DNA of 64,000 bases from Deltaproteobacteria bacterium (GCA_020444045.1 JAHLLS010000005.1:62001-126000), one strand, 5' to 3'; numbered from the stretch's first letter, positions 8,583 to 17,985 are shown. Notes: generated by a model from the sequence alone, not told the origin. Program-made: numbers and translations.

Positions 8583-10292
8583 ATGTATCTCGAGCATTTC
8601 GGCCTGAAGGCCAAACCTTTTCAAATCAGTGCGGACCCCAAGTTCCTGTGGATGGGCAGCAAGCACAAGGAAGCGCTGGCCATCCTGAAATACGGTATCT
8701 TCGACAACCGGGGATTCCTGCTGCTGTCCGGTGACGTGGGAACGGGCAAGACCACCCTCATCCACGCCCTGACCCAGGACATCGGCAGCGACACGGTGGT
8801 TGCCACGGTGCCGGATCCCGGTTTGTCCCTGATGGATTTTTACCGCTATATCGCTAAGTCTTTTGGGATCAAGGAGCCCTTCGAAACCAAGCAGCAGTTT
8901 CTGGAGGTGTTCGAAACATTTCTGCTGCGCAATGAATCGTTGAATAAAAAGGTCCTTCTGATCATTGATGAGGCCCAGCGCCTGACATCCGACCTGCTGG
9001 AAGAAATCCGCCTGCTTTCCAATATTGAAAAGGATTACACCAAGCTGCTGAATATTTTTTTCGTGGGGCAAAACGAGTTCAACGACATTATTTTGAAGCA
9101 GAAAAACCGCCCCCTGCGCCAGCGGATCACGATCAATTATAACATCGATCCCCTGGAGCAGCATGAAGTCATGGAATACATCAACTTCCGTCTAAGTGTG
9201 GCCGGGTGCGAAGAGCCGTTGTTTACCGGTGATGCGGTGCGGGAGGTTTTCGCTTTTTCGGAAGGCTATCCGCGGCTTATCAATATCGTCTGCGACCATG
9301 CCCTGCTGACCGGTTTCGTCCAGGGGGTGGCACGCATTACCGGCAGTATCGTGAGCGAGTGTGCCGAGGAATTGCGCATCCATTCCGTCACGCCGGCCCC
9401 ACCACCACCGGAGCCGGCCGTATGGCCACCGGCGGCCATGCCGGCCCCGACCGTGTATCCAACCCCGACACCCGCTCCGGAGAAAGATCGCGGGTTGTCT
9501 TCCGCCCAGACCATGCTGGTGGTGATCATCGGCATTATGTGTTTTGTGGCCGGATTGCTGGTGTTTTCCATACGCAACCGCCCAGTGCAACCCGAAGCCG
9601 CAACGACCAAGGAGACCGGTAAGGCCGCCGCTGTTGTGGCGTCTACAAGCGAGGAAGGTACATCACCGGCGGCTGAAGCCTCCCAGACCCCCTTAGAAGA
9701 TTCACCACCGGTGACAGCGGCCGTCGGGATTCCCGCAAACGATAAGGCCGCGCAGCCTCCGGTCGATCAATCGCCGGATACGATCCCGGAACCTACAGTG
9801 ACCACCGCGACGATGGGTGCCGATCCGGATGCCGCTGAAGCCCCTTGGCTGAAGCCCGCTCCGAAGCCGGCGCCTGTGGAATCTGTGGTGGAAACCAGCA
9901 ACCGGGAGAAGCCGGCCGTGGATATGGCGTTGACCACGGAGACGCTGCGCGTGAATTTCCAGATGGATTCCAATGAACTGACGCCGGAGGGCATGCAGGA
10001 CCTCGATCGCGCCGCCGCACTGCTGAATGCCCGCAACGATATTCAAGCCAAGGTGACGGGATATACCGACGCGGTGGGTAATCTGCATTACAACCTCAAA
10101 GTTTCCGAGTTTCGCGCCAATATTGTGAAAATCTATCTTGTGGGCAAGGGCGTGAATGCGGAGCGCATCACATCGCTGGGGATGGGCCCGGCCAACCCCA
10201 TTGACAGCAACGATACGCTCGAGGGCCGCCGCCGCAACCGCCGGGTCGAAATCGAATTTGAGAGCACAAGGGGCCAATCACTCCCCGACTGA
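8583..10292 (+). CDS. GspA/ExeA-like AAA ATPase with transmembrane helix and C-terminal OmpA domain
   Basis: The 569-residue product starts MYLEHFGLKAKPF, typical of the GspA/ExeA and XrtA-associated ATPase group. Walker A is GDVGTGKTT (about 50-58) and Walker B is VLLIIDEAQ (about 124-132). After the AAA domain come a proline-rich stretch (about 274-303), one membrane helix (MLVVIIGIMCFVAGLLVFSI) and a Pro/Ala-rich periplasmic linker. The end is an OmpA-like peptidoglycan-binding domain (LRVNFQMDSNELTPEGMQDL through RRRNRRVEIEF). GspA proteins couple cytoplasmic ATP hydrolysis to periplasmic peptidoglycan contact, normally through a different peptidoglycan-binding domain, so OmpA is a substitution. 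A paralogue without OmpA lies at 43224-44807. Confidence 0.9.
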   Translation: MYLEHFGLKAKPFQISADPKFLWMGSKHKEALAILKYGIFDNRGFLLLSGDVGTGKTTLIHALTQDIGSDTVVATVPDPGLSLMDFYRYIAKSFGIKEPFETKQQFLEVFETFLLRNESLNKKVLLIIDEAQRLTSDLLEEIRLLSNIEKDYTKLLNIFFVGQNEFNDIILKQKNRPLRQRITINYNIDPLEQHEVMEYINFRLSVAGCEEPLFTGDAVREVFAFSEGYPRLINIVCDHALLTGFVQGVARITGSIVSECAEELRIHSVTPAPPPPEPAVWPPAAMPAPTVYPTPTPAPEKDRGLSSAQTMLVVIIGIMCFVAGLLVFSIRNRPVQPEAATTKETGKAAAVVASTSEEGTSPAAEASQTPLEDSPPVTAAVGIPANDKAAQPPVDQSPDTIPEPTVTTATMGADPDAAEAPWLKPAPKPAPVESVVETSNREKPAVDMALTTETLRVNFQMDSNELTPEGMQDLDRAAALLNARNDIQAKVTGYTDAVGNLHYNLKVSEFRANIVKIYLVGKGVNAERITSLGMGPANPIDSNDTLEGRRRNRRVEIEFESTRGQSLPD

Positions 10293-10301
10293 TGGAAGAC
10301 A

Positions 10302-12209
10302 ATGGGATCTAAAACGAAATTCAAGACGGATTACATGGTGCTATCCGGGTTGCTCGTGGCGACCATTTTCTGGCTGATCGATTCCATTCTGCACATCTTT
10401 TTCTTCAATGAATTCGATATTATTCTCCAACTCATCGGCCCCAATCAATACAATATCGCCATCCGGATGATTGTCCTGTGTCTGTTTGTTCTGTTCGGAT
10501 CCCATGCTCAGTACACGATCAATGCCCGCAAGAAAGCCGAACAGGAGTTGGTGGATTACAAAAATTCACTGGAGGAGGCGGTCCGGCAGGGCACCTGCAA
10601 ACTGCAGGAAATGAACGAGCAAATGCGCCAGGAGATCTCAGAGCGCAAGCGCATGGAATCGGCAGTACGCGAGTCCGAAGAGAAATACCGTCTGCTGGTG
10701 GAAAACGCCAACGAAGCCATTTTTATCCTTCAGGACGATCAGGTCAAATTCACCAACCCCAAAGCCGATGAGATCATCACCCGCCTGTCTCTGGACCCCA
10801 CGAAACCTGACCTGACCCGACTGATTCATGCCCAGGAACGCGAAAAAGTCATTGAATGGTACCAACGGCGCCTCAAGGGGATGGAATTGCCCTATTCCTT
10901 CATGTTCCGCCTGGAGGGGCCGCGTTCGGTATCCATCTGGGTCGAACTCAATTCCATTCTCATCAAACTCAACGGGAAGCCGGCGACCCTTAACTTCATG
11001 CGGGATGTGACCCTGCAGAAAAAATTGGAAGAGCAGTTTTACCAATCCCAGAAAATGGAGTCCATCGGCACTTTGGCAGGGGGTATCGCTCACGATTTCA
11101 ACAATCTGTTAATGGGGATCCAGGGGAATGTGAGCGTGATGAACTTGGAAGTGGGTGCGGCCGACCCCTTGCAGGAAAGCATCGATAGCATTGCCCGCTG
11201 CGTTAAAAGCGGCTCTCAGTTGACCAATCAGCTGCTGGCTTTCGCCCGGGGCGGCAAGTATGTCGTCACCCCCAGCAATCTGAATACAATTGTCTATAAA
11301 ACCGCGGAAATTTTCGGACGAACCAAAAAAGAAATCGACCTTCATCCGGTATTCGCCAAAGACATCTGGCCGGTGGAAGTCGACCCCAGCCAGATCGAAC
11401 AGGTTCTCATGAATCTGTATGTGAATGCCTGGCAGGCCATGCCCGAGGGCGGCGATCTGTATATCGAACTCGAAAACGTACGCCTGGACGAGCATTATGC
11501 GCGCATCAAACCCTTCAACATCCGGCCCGGGCGATTTGTCAAACTTTCGGTGACGGACACCGGCGTGGGGATGACCCCCGAAACCCAGAAGCGCATCTTC
11601 GAGCCCTTTTTTTCCACCAAGGAAAAGGGGATGGGCACCGGGTTGGGGCTGGCGTCGGCCTACGGCATCATCAAAAATCACAACGGATTTATCAATTGCT
11701 ACAGTGAGCTCGGGCACGGCACGACCTTCAACGTCTATTTCCCGGTGTGCGAAGAGACGTATCCGCCCGAGGACGGTGGTGCCGACGGCGAACTGGTGGA
11801 GGGCGTGCCCGGGGGCGACGAAACCATTCTCTTTGTCGACGACGATGAAGAAATCATTACGGTGGGGCGCAAAATTCTGGCCAGCCTGGGTTACACGGTG
11901 CTTGTCGCCAGCGGCGGTCAGGCGGCGGTCGATCTTTTTATCGACCAGCAAGACCGTATCGCGCTGGTGATTCTGGATTATGTAATGCCGGGCATGGGGG
12001 GGCGTGAAGTATTCGAGACCTTGAAGCAGATTCAGCCGGAAGTGAAGGTCTTGCTCTCCAGCGGCTACAGCAGCACCGACCAGGTGGCGGCCCTGATCGA
12101 AAAGGGCTGCCGGGGGTTTATCCAGAAGCCCTACGATACCGTCAAGATGTCCCGCACGATCCGGACCATTCTGGATGGAGTGGCCGTGAAGCCCGCCGAA
12201 GAGAACTGA
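10302..12209 (+). CDS. Membrane hybrid histidine kinase (PAS-HisKA-HATPase-REC)
   Basis: The 635-residue protein has two N-terminal membrane segments (MVLSGLLVATIFWLIDSIL; NIAIRMIVLCLFVLFGS), a coiled coil and one PAS domain (RLLVENANEAIFILQDDQ). The HisKA box is GTLAGGIAHDFNNLLMG. The HATPase part has N (NLYVNAWQAMP), G1 (DTGVGM) and G2 (GMGTGLGLA) boxes. A C-terminal receiver domain starts at ILFVDDDEEI, with the phosphoacceptor in VILDYVMPG and the conserved lysine in IQKPYD. It would autophosphorylate on His and pass the phosphate to its own receiver; no partner regulator is adjacent. It starts 9 bases after the ATPase gene, so co-transcription is likely. Confidence 0.93.
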   Translation: MGSKTKFKTDYMVLSGLLVATIFWLIDSILHIFFFNEFDIILQLIGPNQYNIAIRMIVLCLFVLFGSHAQYTINARKKAEQELVDYKNSLEEAVRQGTCKLQEMNEQMRQEISERKRMESAVRESEEKYRLLVENANEAIFILQDDQVKFTNPKADEIITRLSLDPTKPDLTRLIHAQEREKVIEWYQRRLKGMELPYSFMFRLEGPRSVSIWVELNSILIKLNGKPATLNFMRDVTLQKKLEEQFYQSQKMESIGTLAGGIAHDFNNLLMGIQGNVSVMNLEVGAADPLQESIDSIARCVKSGSQLTNQLLAFARGGKYVVTPSNLNTIVYKTAEIFGRTKKEIDLHPVFAKDIWPVEVDPSQIEQVLMNLYVNAWQAMPEGGDLYIELENVRLDEHYARIKPFNIRPGRFVKLSVTDTGVGMTPETQKRIFEPFFSTKEKGMGTGLGLASAYGIIKNHNGFINCYSELGHGTTFNVYFPVCEETYPPEDGGADGELVEGVPGGDETILFVDDDEEIITVGRKILASLGYTVLVASGGQAAVDLFIDQQDRIALVILDYVMPGMGGREVFETLKQIQPEVKVLLSSGYSSTDQVAALIEKGCRGFIQKPYDTVKMSRTIRTILDGVAVKPAEEN

Positions 12210-12218
12210 GATACCACT

Positions 12219-12857
12219 ATGCGCCTTTACGCTGCTTCCGATCTCCACGGGAAATACCGTTATGGCGAGACTATCAAAGACGGTATCCTGCGCAGCCGGG
12301 CCGATGCGATGGTGCTGGCCGGTGATATTCTGAATTACCGTCGCAACCCTGATCTGCTGCGGTTTCTGGATGATCTGCCGGTGCCGGTTTTTTTGGTGCG
12401 CGGCAACAGCGATCCGGCATTCTTGGAGAGGTGGGCGGCCCAAAGCCGGAATGTGCGCTCCCTGCATCTGAATCCCGTCGTCCTGGATGGTGTCGTCCTG
12501 GTCGGGTTGAGCGGCACGCTCCCGCTGCCTTTCCATTCCCGCGTTGGGTGGCATGAGTCACGGATGCTGCGTCGACTGGCACCACTGGTTCATGCCCGCA
12601 CGATTGTCGTGGCCCACCCGCCGCCGCACGGATGCCGCGACCGGGTCCTGGGGCGCTGGTCTGCCGGAAGCCGGGGGGTGTCCCGACTGATCCGCAAAAT
12701 CGCACCGGCCGTGATGGTCTGTGGTCATATCCATGAGGCAGCGGGTGTGGAGCGCTTGGGGGATACCCTGGTGGTCAATTGTGCCCTGGGGCCGGACCGT
12801 TTGGGCGCCCAAATCGTGTTGGAAGACGGCCGGGCGCCCTCAGCGGAGATGGTATAG
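12219..12857 (+). CDS. Calcineurin-like metallophosphoesterase
   Basis: The 212 residues carry the metal-binding motifs of the family in order: SDLHGK (residues 7-12), AGDILN, RGNSDP, VAHPPPHG and CGHIHEAAG. Members hydrolyse phosphodiesters or phosphomonoesters using two metal ions; the substrate here cannot be predicted. It begins 9 bases after the hybrid kinase and is the last gene before a strong bidirectional terminator, so it probably closes the operon that begins at 5074. A second phosphoesterase of the same superfamily lies at 18766-19503. Confidence 0.88.
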   Translation: MRLYAASDLHGKYRYGETIKDGILRSRADAMVLAGDILNYRRNPDLLRFLDDLPVPVFLVRGNSDPAFLERWAAQSRNVRSLHLNPVVLDGVVLVGLSGTLPLPFHSRVGWHESRMLRRLAPLVHARTIVVAHPPPHGCRDRVLGRWSAGSRGVSRLIRKIAPAVMVCGHIHEAAGVERLGDTLVVNCALGPDRLGAQIVLEDGRAPSAEMV

Positions 12858-12945
12858 ACGATTGGCGCCATGCCGTCGTATCGATCGACGGGCATTGCCT
12901 CTCCCCGAAAAACATCCGCCATCGGCGTTACGCCAATCCATCTCA

Positions 12946-12971
12946 TAAAAAGGCCCCTCGCGGGCCTTTTT
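12946..12971. terminator. Bidirectional rho-independent terminator
   Basis: AAAAAGGCCC-CTCG-CGGGCCTTTTT is a 10-bp GC-rich hairpin flanked by an A-run and a T-run. It sits between two convergent genes and overlaps the stop codon of the minus-strand acyl-CoA synthetase, so it can serve both strands. Confidence 0.9.
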
Positions 12972-14772
12972 ATTCGGCGTACATTTCTTCGATCATCGAC
13001 TGAAAATTTTCCAGAACAACGTTGCGCTTCAGTTTTAGCGACGGCGTGAGCTCGCCCTTTTCCTGGGAGAATTCCCGCTGAACGATGCGGTACTTTTTGA
13101 TGGTCTCGAATCGGGCCAGTTGCCCGTTGCGGGCCTGCACCCGGGCCTCGACCAGCGCCAGAAAGGCCGGGGCGGTCAGCAGATCGACGGGTGCTGTGAA
13201 GGGGATGTCGTTTTCGTGCGCCAGATGAGACGCCACGTCCAGATTGATGGTCAACAGCGCGGAGAGAAATTTGCGCCGGTCGCCGATGACGATGAACTGG
13301 GCAAAGAGGGGATCGCTCAGAAAAATGCCTTCGATTTTTTGGGGCGCGATATTCTTGCCGCCCGAGGTGATGATGATGTTCTTCTTGCGGTCTGTGATGG
13401 AGAGAAACCCATCGGCGTCGAACTGGCCGATATCACCGCTCATGAAATAACCGTCTTCGGTGAAGGAGCGGCGGGTTTCTTCCTCCATTTTCCAGTAGCC
13501 TTTGAAAACGTTGTCGCCCTTGACCAGGATTTCACCGTCGTCGGCCAGTTTGATGCTGACGCCGGGCAGCGGCTTGCCCACCGTCCCGATGCGGTAATCG
13601 CTTAAATTGCTCATGGTGGCTGGGGCAAAGCATTCGGTCATGCCGTAGCCTTCCACCACCGTGATGCCGGCGGCGTTGAAAAACAGAATGATATCTCGAG
13701 ACGTGGGCGCCCCCGAGGCCGTCATCCAGCGCACGCGGCCCCCCAAGGCCTGCTGCAATTTGCTGAAAATGAGACGATAGGCCAGGCGGTACTGCCACTT
13801 CATGAACAGCGGGATCGGGGCCTTCTTTTCCCGGAGGTCGCTGATTTTCAAACCAATGGCGTGGCCCCAGTAAAAAATCCTCTGGCGCCACCGGGGTTGG
13901 GCCTCCACCTGCAGGCATATTTTCTGGTACACTTTTTCACATACCCGCGGGACGGCCAGGATCATGGTGGGCCGTTTTTCCTTGAAATCCTGCAGCAGGG
14001 TGTTGATGGTTTCGGCATAGGAGGCCGTGATGCCCTTGTACATCCCGTAGTAGTGTCCGGCGGCACGCTCGAACACATGGCTCAGGGGGAGGAACGGTAC
14101 CGTGCTGTCGGCATCCGAAGCGTAGGGGGGGCGAATTTGATCGAGCGATTCGATGACGGCGATGATGTTGCGATGGGTGATCATGGCGCCTTTGGGAACG
14201 CCGGTGGTGCCCGAGGTGTAAACCAGCGTAGCCATATCGTCCGGTTTGACGGCATCGGCCAACCGCTGGAACAAATCCGGATTTTCCCTCAGCCGCTCTC
14301 GTCCGGCGGCCATCAAATCCGCAAACGAGATGACACCGGTCTCCCGTTCATCGGCTTCGAAGGGGGCCATGATGACGATGTGCTCCAGACTGGGGCATTG
14401 CGGCCATGCTTCGCGGGCTTTCGCCAGCTGTCCGGCATCTTCCACCACGAGGACCTTGGTGCCTGAATTGTCGACGATGTATGCGATTTCGCCCGCTGTC
14501 AGCGACGGATAGATCGTGACCACGACACCGCCGACGCCCAGGGTGCCCATATCGGTATACAGCCATTCCAGGCGGTTTTCCGACAGCAGCGACACCCGGT
14601 CGCCCTTGCGGATACCCAGATGGGTCAGCCCCAGGCCGGTCTCACGGGCCCGCTCATAATACTGGGTCCAGGTGGCTTGATGCCATTGGCCGTTGGCTTT
14701 TTTCTCGATGGCCAGGCGATTCTCATAGCGCTTTGCCTGCCGGGCGAAAACGTCATTGATGGTCTGATCCAT
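12970..14772 (-). CDS. Long-chain acyl-CoA synthetase (AMP-binding, FadD15-like)
   Basis: The 600-residue protein has the length and motif order of the bacterial FAA1/FadD15 group. The ATP/AMP signature is YTSGTTGVPKGAMITHRN (about 183-200), the A5-type motif is GYGMTECFA, and the hinge is DRKKNIIITSGGKNIAPQKI. It would activate long-chain fatty acids to acyl-CoA at the inner face of the membrane for beta-oxidation or lipid synthesis. It is monocistronic: a terminator lies at its 3' end and an AT-rich upstream region (14773-14870) could hold its promoter. Exact chain-length preference cannot be read from the sequence. Confidence 0.93.
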   Translation of the reverse strand: MDQTINDVFARQAKRYENRLAIEKKANGQWHQATWTQYYERARETGLGLTHLGIRKGDRVSLLSENRLEWLYTDMGTLGVGGVVVTIYPSLTAGEIAYIVDNSGTKVLVVEDAGQLAKAREAWPQCPSLEHIVIMAPFEADERETGVISFADLMAAGRERLRENPDLFQRLADAVKPDDMATLVYTSGTTGVPKGAMITHRNIIAVIESLDQIRPPYASDADSTVPFLPLSHVFERAAGHYYGMYKGITASYAETINTLLQDFKEKRPTMILAVPRVCEKVYQKICLQVEAQPRWRQRIFYWGHAIGLKISDLREKKAPIPLFMKWQYRLAYRLIFSKLQQALGGRVRWMTASGAPTSRDIILFFNAAGITVVEGYGMTECFAPATMSNLSDYRIGTVGKPLPGVSIKLADDGEILVKGDNVFKGYWKMEEETRRSFTEDGYFMSGDIGQFDADGFLSITDRKKNIIITSGGKNIAPQKIEGIFLSDPLFAQFIVIGDRRKFLSALLTINLDVASHLAHENDIPFTAPVDLLTAPAFLALVEARVQARNGQLARFETIKKYRIVQREFSQEKGELTPSLKLKRNVVLENFQSMIEEMYAE

Positions 14773-15225
14773 GGCAACTCCGATGTTTTATGTTTCATGA
14801 AATGATTTAAATTCATTATTATAATTAAATTCAAAATAATAATTTTGTTTAAATTATCTCAAAGCGATTGTCAACGCCGCAATGATCCTAAAGGTGATTG
14901 ATTTTGTACGGGGCAAAAGGCTTGCATTCACAGACCAGGTGTGAAAAAGTTGCCCGCGTTATTCACGGGCGGCACCGGTTTACACGAGATTCGGTTTAGC
15001 TTCGGCAGATCCCCAAAGGCCGTGCTGAAAAGGGCATCGTCACTGACGACACGGGACAAAGGCGCCGCCAGATCCGAACACCACCATGGTGGGAAAAAGG
15101 ATGCGCTGATTTGCGCAGGCCGGATGGGATCCGTCGTCGGTGACCATTCATGCAGCTCCGGGTTTAGCCAAAGATACGGCAGCCGTGTGCTCCCTTTCCA
15201 ATATCATAACAGCGACGGTTCTAAG
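14773..15225. other. Gene-free 450-bp interval
   Basis: The first 100 bases are very AT-rich, consistent with the promoter of the leftward synthetase gene. The remainder is GC-rich and open in one rightward frame from 14941, but that part has no signal peptide, no conserved look and no ribosome binding site. I see no supported gene in it. Confidence 0.45.
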
Positions 15226-15933
15226 ATGACTCACAAACCGACCAATGCCCCTTCATCGCTCCTGCGCCTCCGGGAGAGCATTGCCTTTTTTCGTGTTTAC
15301 GGGTGGGAAATGTCGCGCTTTTTCATCATCCTGTATCTGCCGGTGGTGCTCGTATCGCTGCTGGTGCCGGAAAGCGGCGGCACGGATACGGACGGCAGCG
15401 GCTTTCCGGCGCTATCCTTCATATTCAATTTTTTTTACCAGCCAATATATACTGGTGCCCTGATCTACCAGTTGACGCGTATCGAGGCCGGTCAGACCTG
15501 GACGATACGGGAAGGATTCATTACGGGCGTTCGTTTGTGGGACAAACTTCTGCTGGTCAATCTGGTGAGCCTGGCGCTGACCCTGGTGGGGTTCATGGCG
15601 CTGATTGTGCCGGGGCTGATTGCCTATGCGCGGCTGGCCCTGGCGGAGTTCCGAGTCGTCATTGACGGCGACCATCCCCGCGACGCCTTGAAAAACAGTT
15701 TCGCGATGACACGACCTTACACCCTGCCGATCATTTCCTGCACGGCCGTGCTGTTCGGAGTGTTTCTATCCCTGCAGCTGGTGATCGAGTGGTTGACGGC
15801 CGTATTGCATATGCCGCTGCTCTTTCCGGTGGCCTTGAACACGGTTCTGTCCGTCGTGCTCATGCTGTTCCTCACCATTCTGCTCTTTCGGTTCTATGGG
15901 TTGGCGGGGCCCCCTCGCGTGCCACCCGAATAA
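15226..15933 (+). CDS. Multipass membrane protein, YciC/DUF975-like
   Basis: I chose ATG 15226 because upstream in-frame sequence is not protein-like and the topology is complete from here; the ribosome binding site is weak. The 235 residues contain about five hydrophobic segments, including FIILYLPVVLVSLLV, LLLVNLVSLALTLVGFMALI and LPIISCTAVLFGVFLSLQLV. The pattern of a loop with ARLALAEFRVVIDG followed by DALKNSFAMTR is typical of the YciC/DUF975/glycerophosphoryl-diesterase membrane-domain group, whose role is poorly known. The lipoprotein hydrolase follows after 12 bases, so the two are probably co-transcribed. Confidence 0.7.
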   Translation: MTHKPTNAPSSLLRLRESIAFFRVYGWEMSRFFIILYLPVVLVSLLVPESGGTDTDGSGFPALSFIFNFFYQPIYTGALIYQLTRIEAGQTWTIREGFITGVRLWDKLLLVNLVSLALTLVGFMALIVPGLIAYARLALAEFRVVIDGDHPRDALKNSFAMTRPYTLPIISCTAVLFGVFLSLQLVIEWLTAVLHMPLLFPVALNTVLSVVLMLFLTILLFRFYGLAGPPRVPPE

Positions 15934-15945
15934 CGGGAGGTCGCC

Positions 15946-16746
15946 ATGCGGCGGTATATCATTCTGAGCCTGATCCTGGTGCTGGCCTGTGGCGGATGTC
16001 TGGCGGGCACCGCTGGCAGCGGCGCTCCGGAAGCCGCGCCTGGGTACCATAGCCCCTGCGTCCTATTGCTGCACGGGTTGGGGCGGACATCCATGTCCAT
16101 GGCAGCCATGGCCCGGCAACTTGAGAGGGATGGTTTCCGGGTCACGCGTTTGGCCTATCCATCGACCGATGCCACGATCGAGGTGCTCACCCGGGACCAC
16201 CTGGCACCGGCCGTCGAGCGCTGCTATCAGGATCATTGCCGGGTGCTGCACCTGGTTTCCCATTCTTTGGGCGGCATATTGATCCGGCAATATCTGCAGA
16301 CGCACGCGTTGCCCGTGGGCAGCCGCATCGTCATGCTCAGTCCGCCCAACCAGGGCAGCGAAATCGCTGATTACTTGAAATCCTATCGGATCTACCACTG
16401 GATCACCGGTCCGGCCGGTCAGCATTTGGGCACGCAAGCCGACAGCGTGCCGAATCGGCTGGCACCGGTGGATGCGCCTATCGGGATTATTGCCGGCCGC
16501 ACCAGTTGGAACCCGTTGTTTTCCTATTTGATTCCCGGTCCGGATGATGGAAAGGTAGCCGTAACCCGTGCCCGTTTGAAGGAGATGGCCGATTTCCTGG
16601 TGGTTCCCGCCGGCCATACTTTTATCATGAACGATGACATGGTCATCGCCCAGACGATCCACTTTCTGCGATACGGTCGATTTGACCGTGCTGAAAATGA
16701 CCAGGACGCTGGCAATCCGCCTGATAATTCACAGAATACCCCCTGA
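15946..16746 (+). CDS. Alpha/beta-hydrolase, putative lipoprotein
   Basis: The 266-residue product begins with a signal peptide ending in LVLACGGC, consistent with a lipobox, followed by a Gly/Ala/Pro linker. The hydrolase core then starts CVLLLHGLGRTSMSM, with the nucleophile elbow SHSLGG (Ser near residue 106). Candidate acid and His residues are in GPDDGKVAV and PAGHTFIMND. This arrangement fits small esterase/lipase-like enzymes exported to the envelope; the substrate is unknown. It is sandwiched between the membrane protein (12-base gap) and the ion-channel gene (12-base gap), giving a probable three-gene unit. Confidence 0.82.
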   Translation: MRRYIILSLILVLACGGCLAGTAGSGAPEAAPGYHSPCVLLLHGLGRTSMSMAAMARQLERDGFRVTRLAYPSTDATIEVLTRDHLAPAVERCYQDHCRVLHLVSHSLGGILIRQYLQTHALPVGSRIVMLSPPNQGSEIADYLKSYRIYHWITGPAGQHLGTQADSVPNRLAPVDAPIGIIAGRTSWNPLFSYLIPGPDDGKVAVTRARLKEMADFLVVPAGHTFIMNDDMVIAQTIHFLRYGRFDRAENDQDAGNPPDNSQNTP

Positions 16747-16758
16747 CGTCGAGGTCGC

Positions 16759-17559
16759 GTGAATACCTTTCGCCATCAGTTGCACGAAATCATCTTTGAA
16801 GCCGACACGGCCATGGGGAAATGGTTCGATGTCGTGCTGATCTTCAGCATTGTCGTCAGCGTGGTGTTGGCCATGCTGGACAGTGTGGCGACGATTCAGG
16901 CGGTCTACGGACAATGGCTGTATATCGGGGAATGGGTTTTTACGCTCCTCTTTACGGTGGAATACCTGCTGCGCCTGTTTTGCGTGCAGCGGCCGCTGCT
17001 CTATGCCCGCAGTTTTTTCGGGGTGGTGGATCTCCTGGCGATCCTGCCCACCTACCTCAGTGTCATGCTGCCGGGCGGGCAGTATTTTATTATCATCCGG
17101 GTGCTGCGGCTGTTGCGCATTTTTCGGGTGTTCAAGCTGGTTCAGTTTCTCAGTGAGGCACGGCTGCTTATCGGTGCGCTGCGGGCGTCCTCCCGTAAAA
17201 TAGCGGTGTTTCTGTGCACGGTCATGACCCTGGTGATCATTTTCGGTGCCCTGATGTACGTGGTCGAAGGGGCGGCCAACGGATTTACGAGCATTCCGCG
17301 CAGCGTCTACTGGGCCATCGTCACCATGACGACGGTGGGGTATGGAGATATCTCGCCCCAGACGGATTTCGGGCAAGCCCTGGCCGCCATCATCATGATC
17401 ATCGGCTATGGGATCATTGCCGTCCCCACCGGCATCGTCACCGTCGAACTGTCCCATGCCGTGCACCGGGGGGTCTCCACCCAGGCTTGCCCGGCGTGCG
17501 GCAGGGAAGGGCATGACAAGGATGCCAAGTTTTGTAAATACTGCGGTGAAGGGATTTAG
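16759..17559 (+). CDS. Voltage-gated-type potassium channel with C-terminal zinc ribbon
   Basis: The 266 residues give six transmembrane segments. S4 carries regularly spaced arginines (IIRVLRLLRIFRVFKLVQFL) and the pore loop has the potassium selectivity filter TTVGYGD followed by ISPQ. It belongs to the Kv-like ion_trans family. After S6 (IIMIIGYGIIAVPTGIVTVE) there is a short cytoplasmic tail with two CxxC pairs, CPACGREGHDKDAKFCKYCG, which looks like a zinc ribbon. That tail could sense metal or redox state, but this is inference. Last gene of the 15.2-17.6 kb unit. Confidence 0.92.
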   Translation: MNTFRHQLHEIIFEADTAMGKWFDVVLIFSIVVSVVLAMLDSVATIQAVYGQWLYIGEWVFTLLFTVEYLLRLFCVQRPLLYARSFFGVVDLLAILPTYLSVMLPGGQYFIIIRVLRLLRIFRVFKLVQFLSEARLLIGALRASSRKIAVFLCTVMTLVIIFGALMYVVEGAANGFTSIPRSVYWAIVTMTTVGYGDISPQTDFGQALAAIIMIIGYGIIAVPTGIVTVELSHAVHRGVSTQACPACGREGHDKDAKFCKYCGEGI

Positions 17560-17602
17560 TGTTGTTTTGAGCCCTCCCCTCAATTGGAAAGCTGCAAAAG
17601 GT

Positions 17603-17985
17603 TATTGTTCGTTTGTTACTTTTCTTTCACGGAAAAAGAAAAGTAACCAAAAGAAACCGCCCTTGTCCCGCTTCATCCTGCGCGTCACCAAACCGGGCGA
17701 GGCAGCAAGGATCATGCTGTCAGGCAAGGCGTCAAACGCAGCGAGGCGCGCAGCAATCGTCAGATTGTGAGCACCCGAGCAAGCTTGGGACTCACCGAAA
17801 CACGTATAAGCAGATGAGAACTCCCGCAGCGCGGGACAACGCAGCATGGCGGCATGAGACGCCGCTGAATTGCTCGGTTTCGGCCGGAGCACGCGGTTAC
17901 TCACCCGCCGTCGGCGGGTTCAGACAGTCCGCGCGCTTGTTCCCGTCCGCATCGCCGATGCTCGGCGCGGGACAAAGGGAATAGG
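17603..17985. repeat. Long interspersed repeat with a GTTACTTTTCTTT palindrome at its head
   Basis: The head is a hairpin, GTTACTTTTCTTT then a short loop then AAAGAAAAGTAAC. The body is GC-rich with several short palindromes (for example CACCCGCCGTCGGCGGGT). The tail, CCGTCCGCATCGCCGATGCT and following, recurs at 791-839. No frame in it looks like a real protein. It fills the gap after the channel gene; the following 100 bases up to 18085 also show no gene. Confidence 0.55.
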
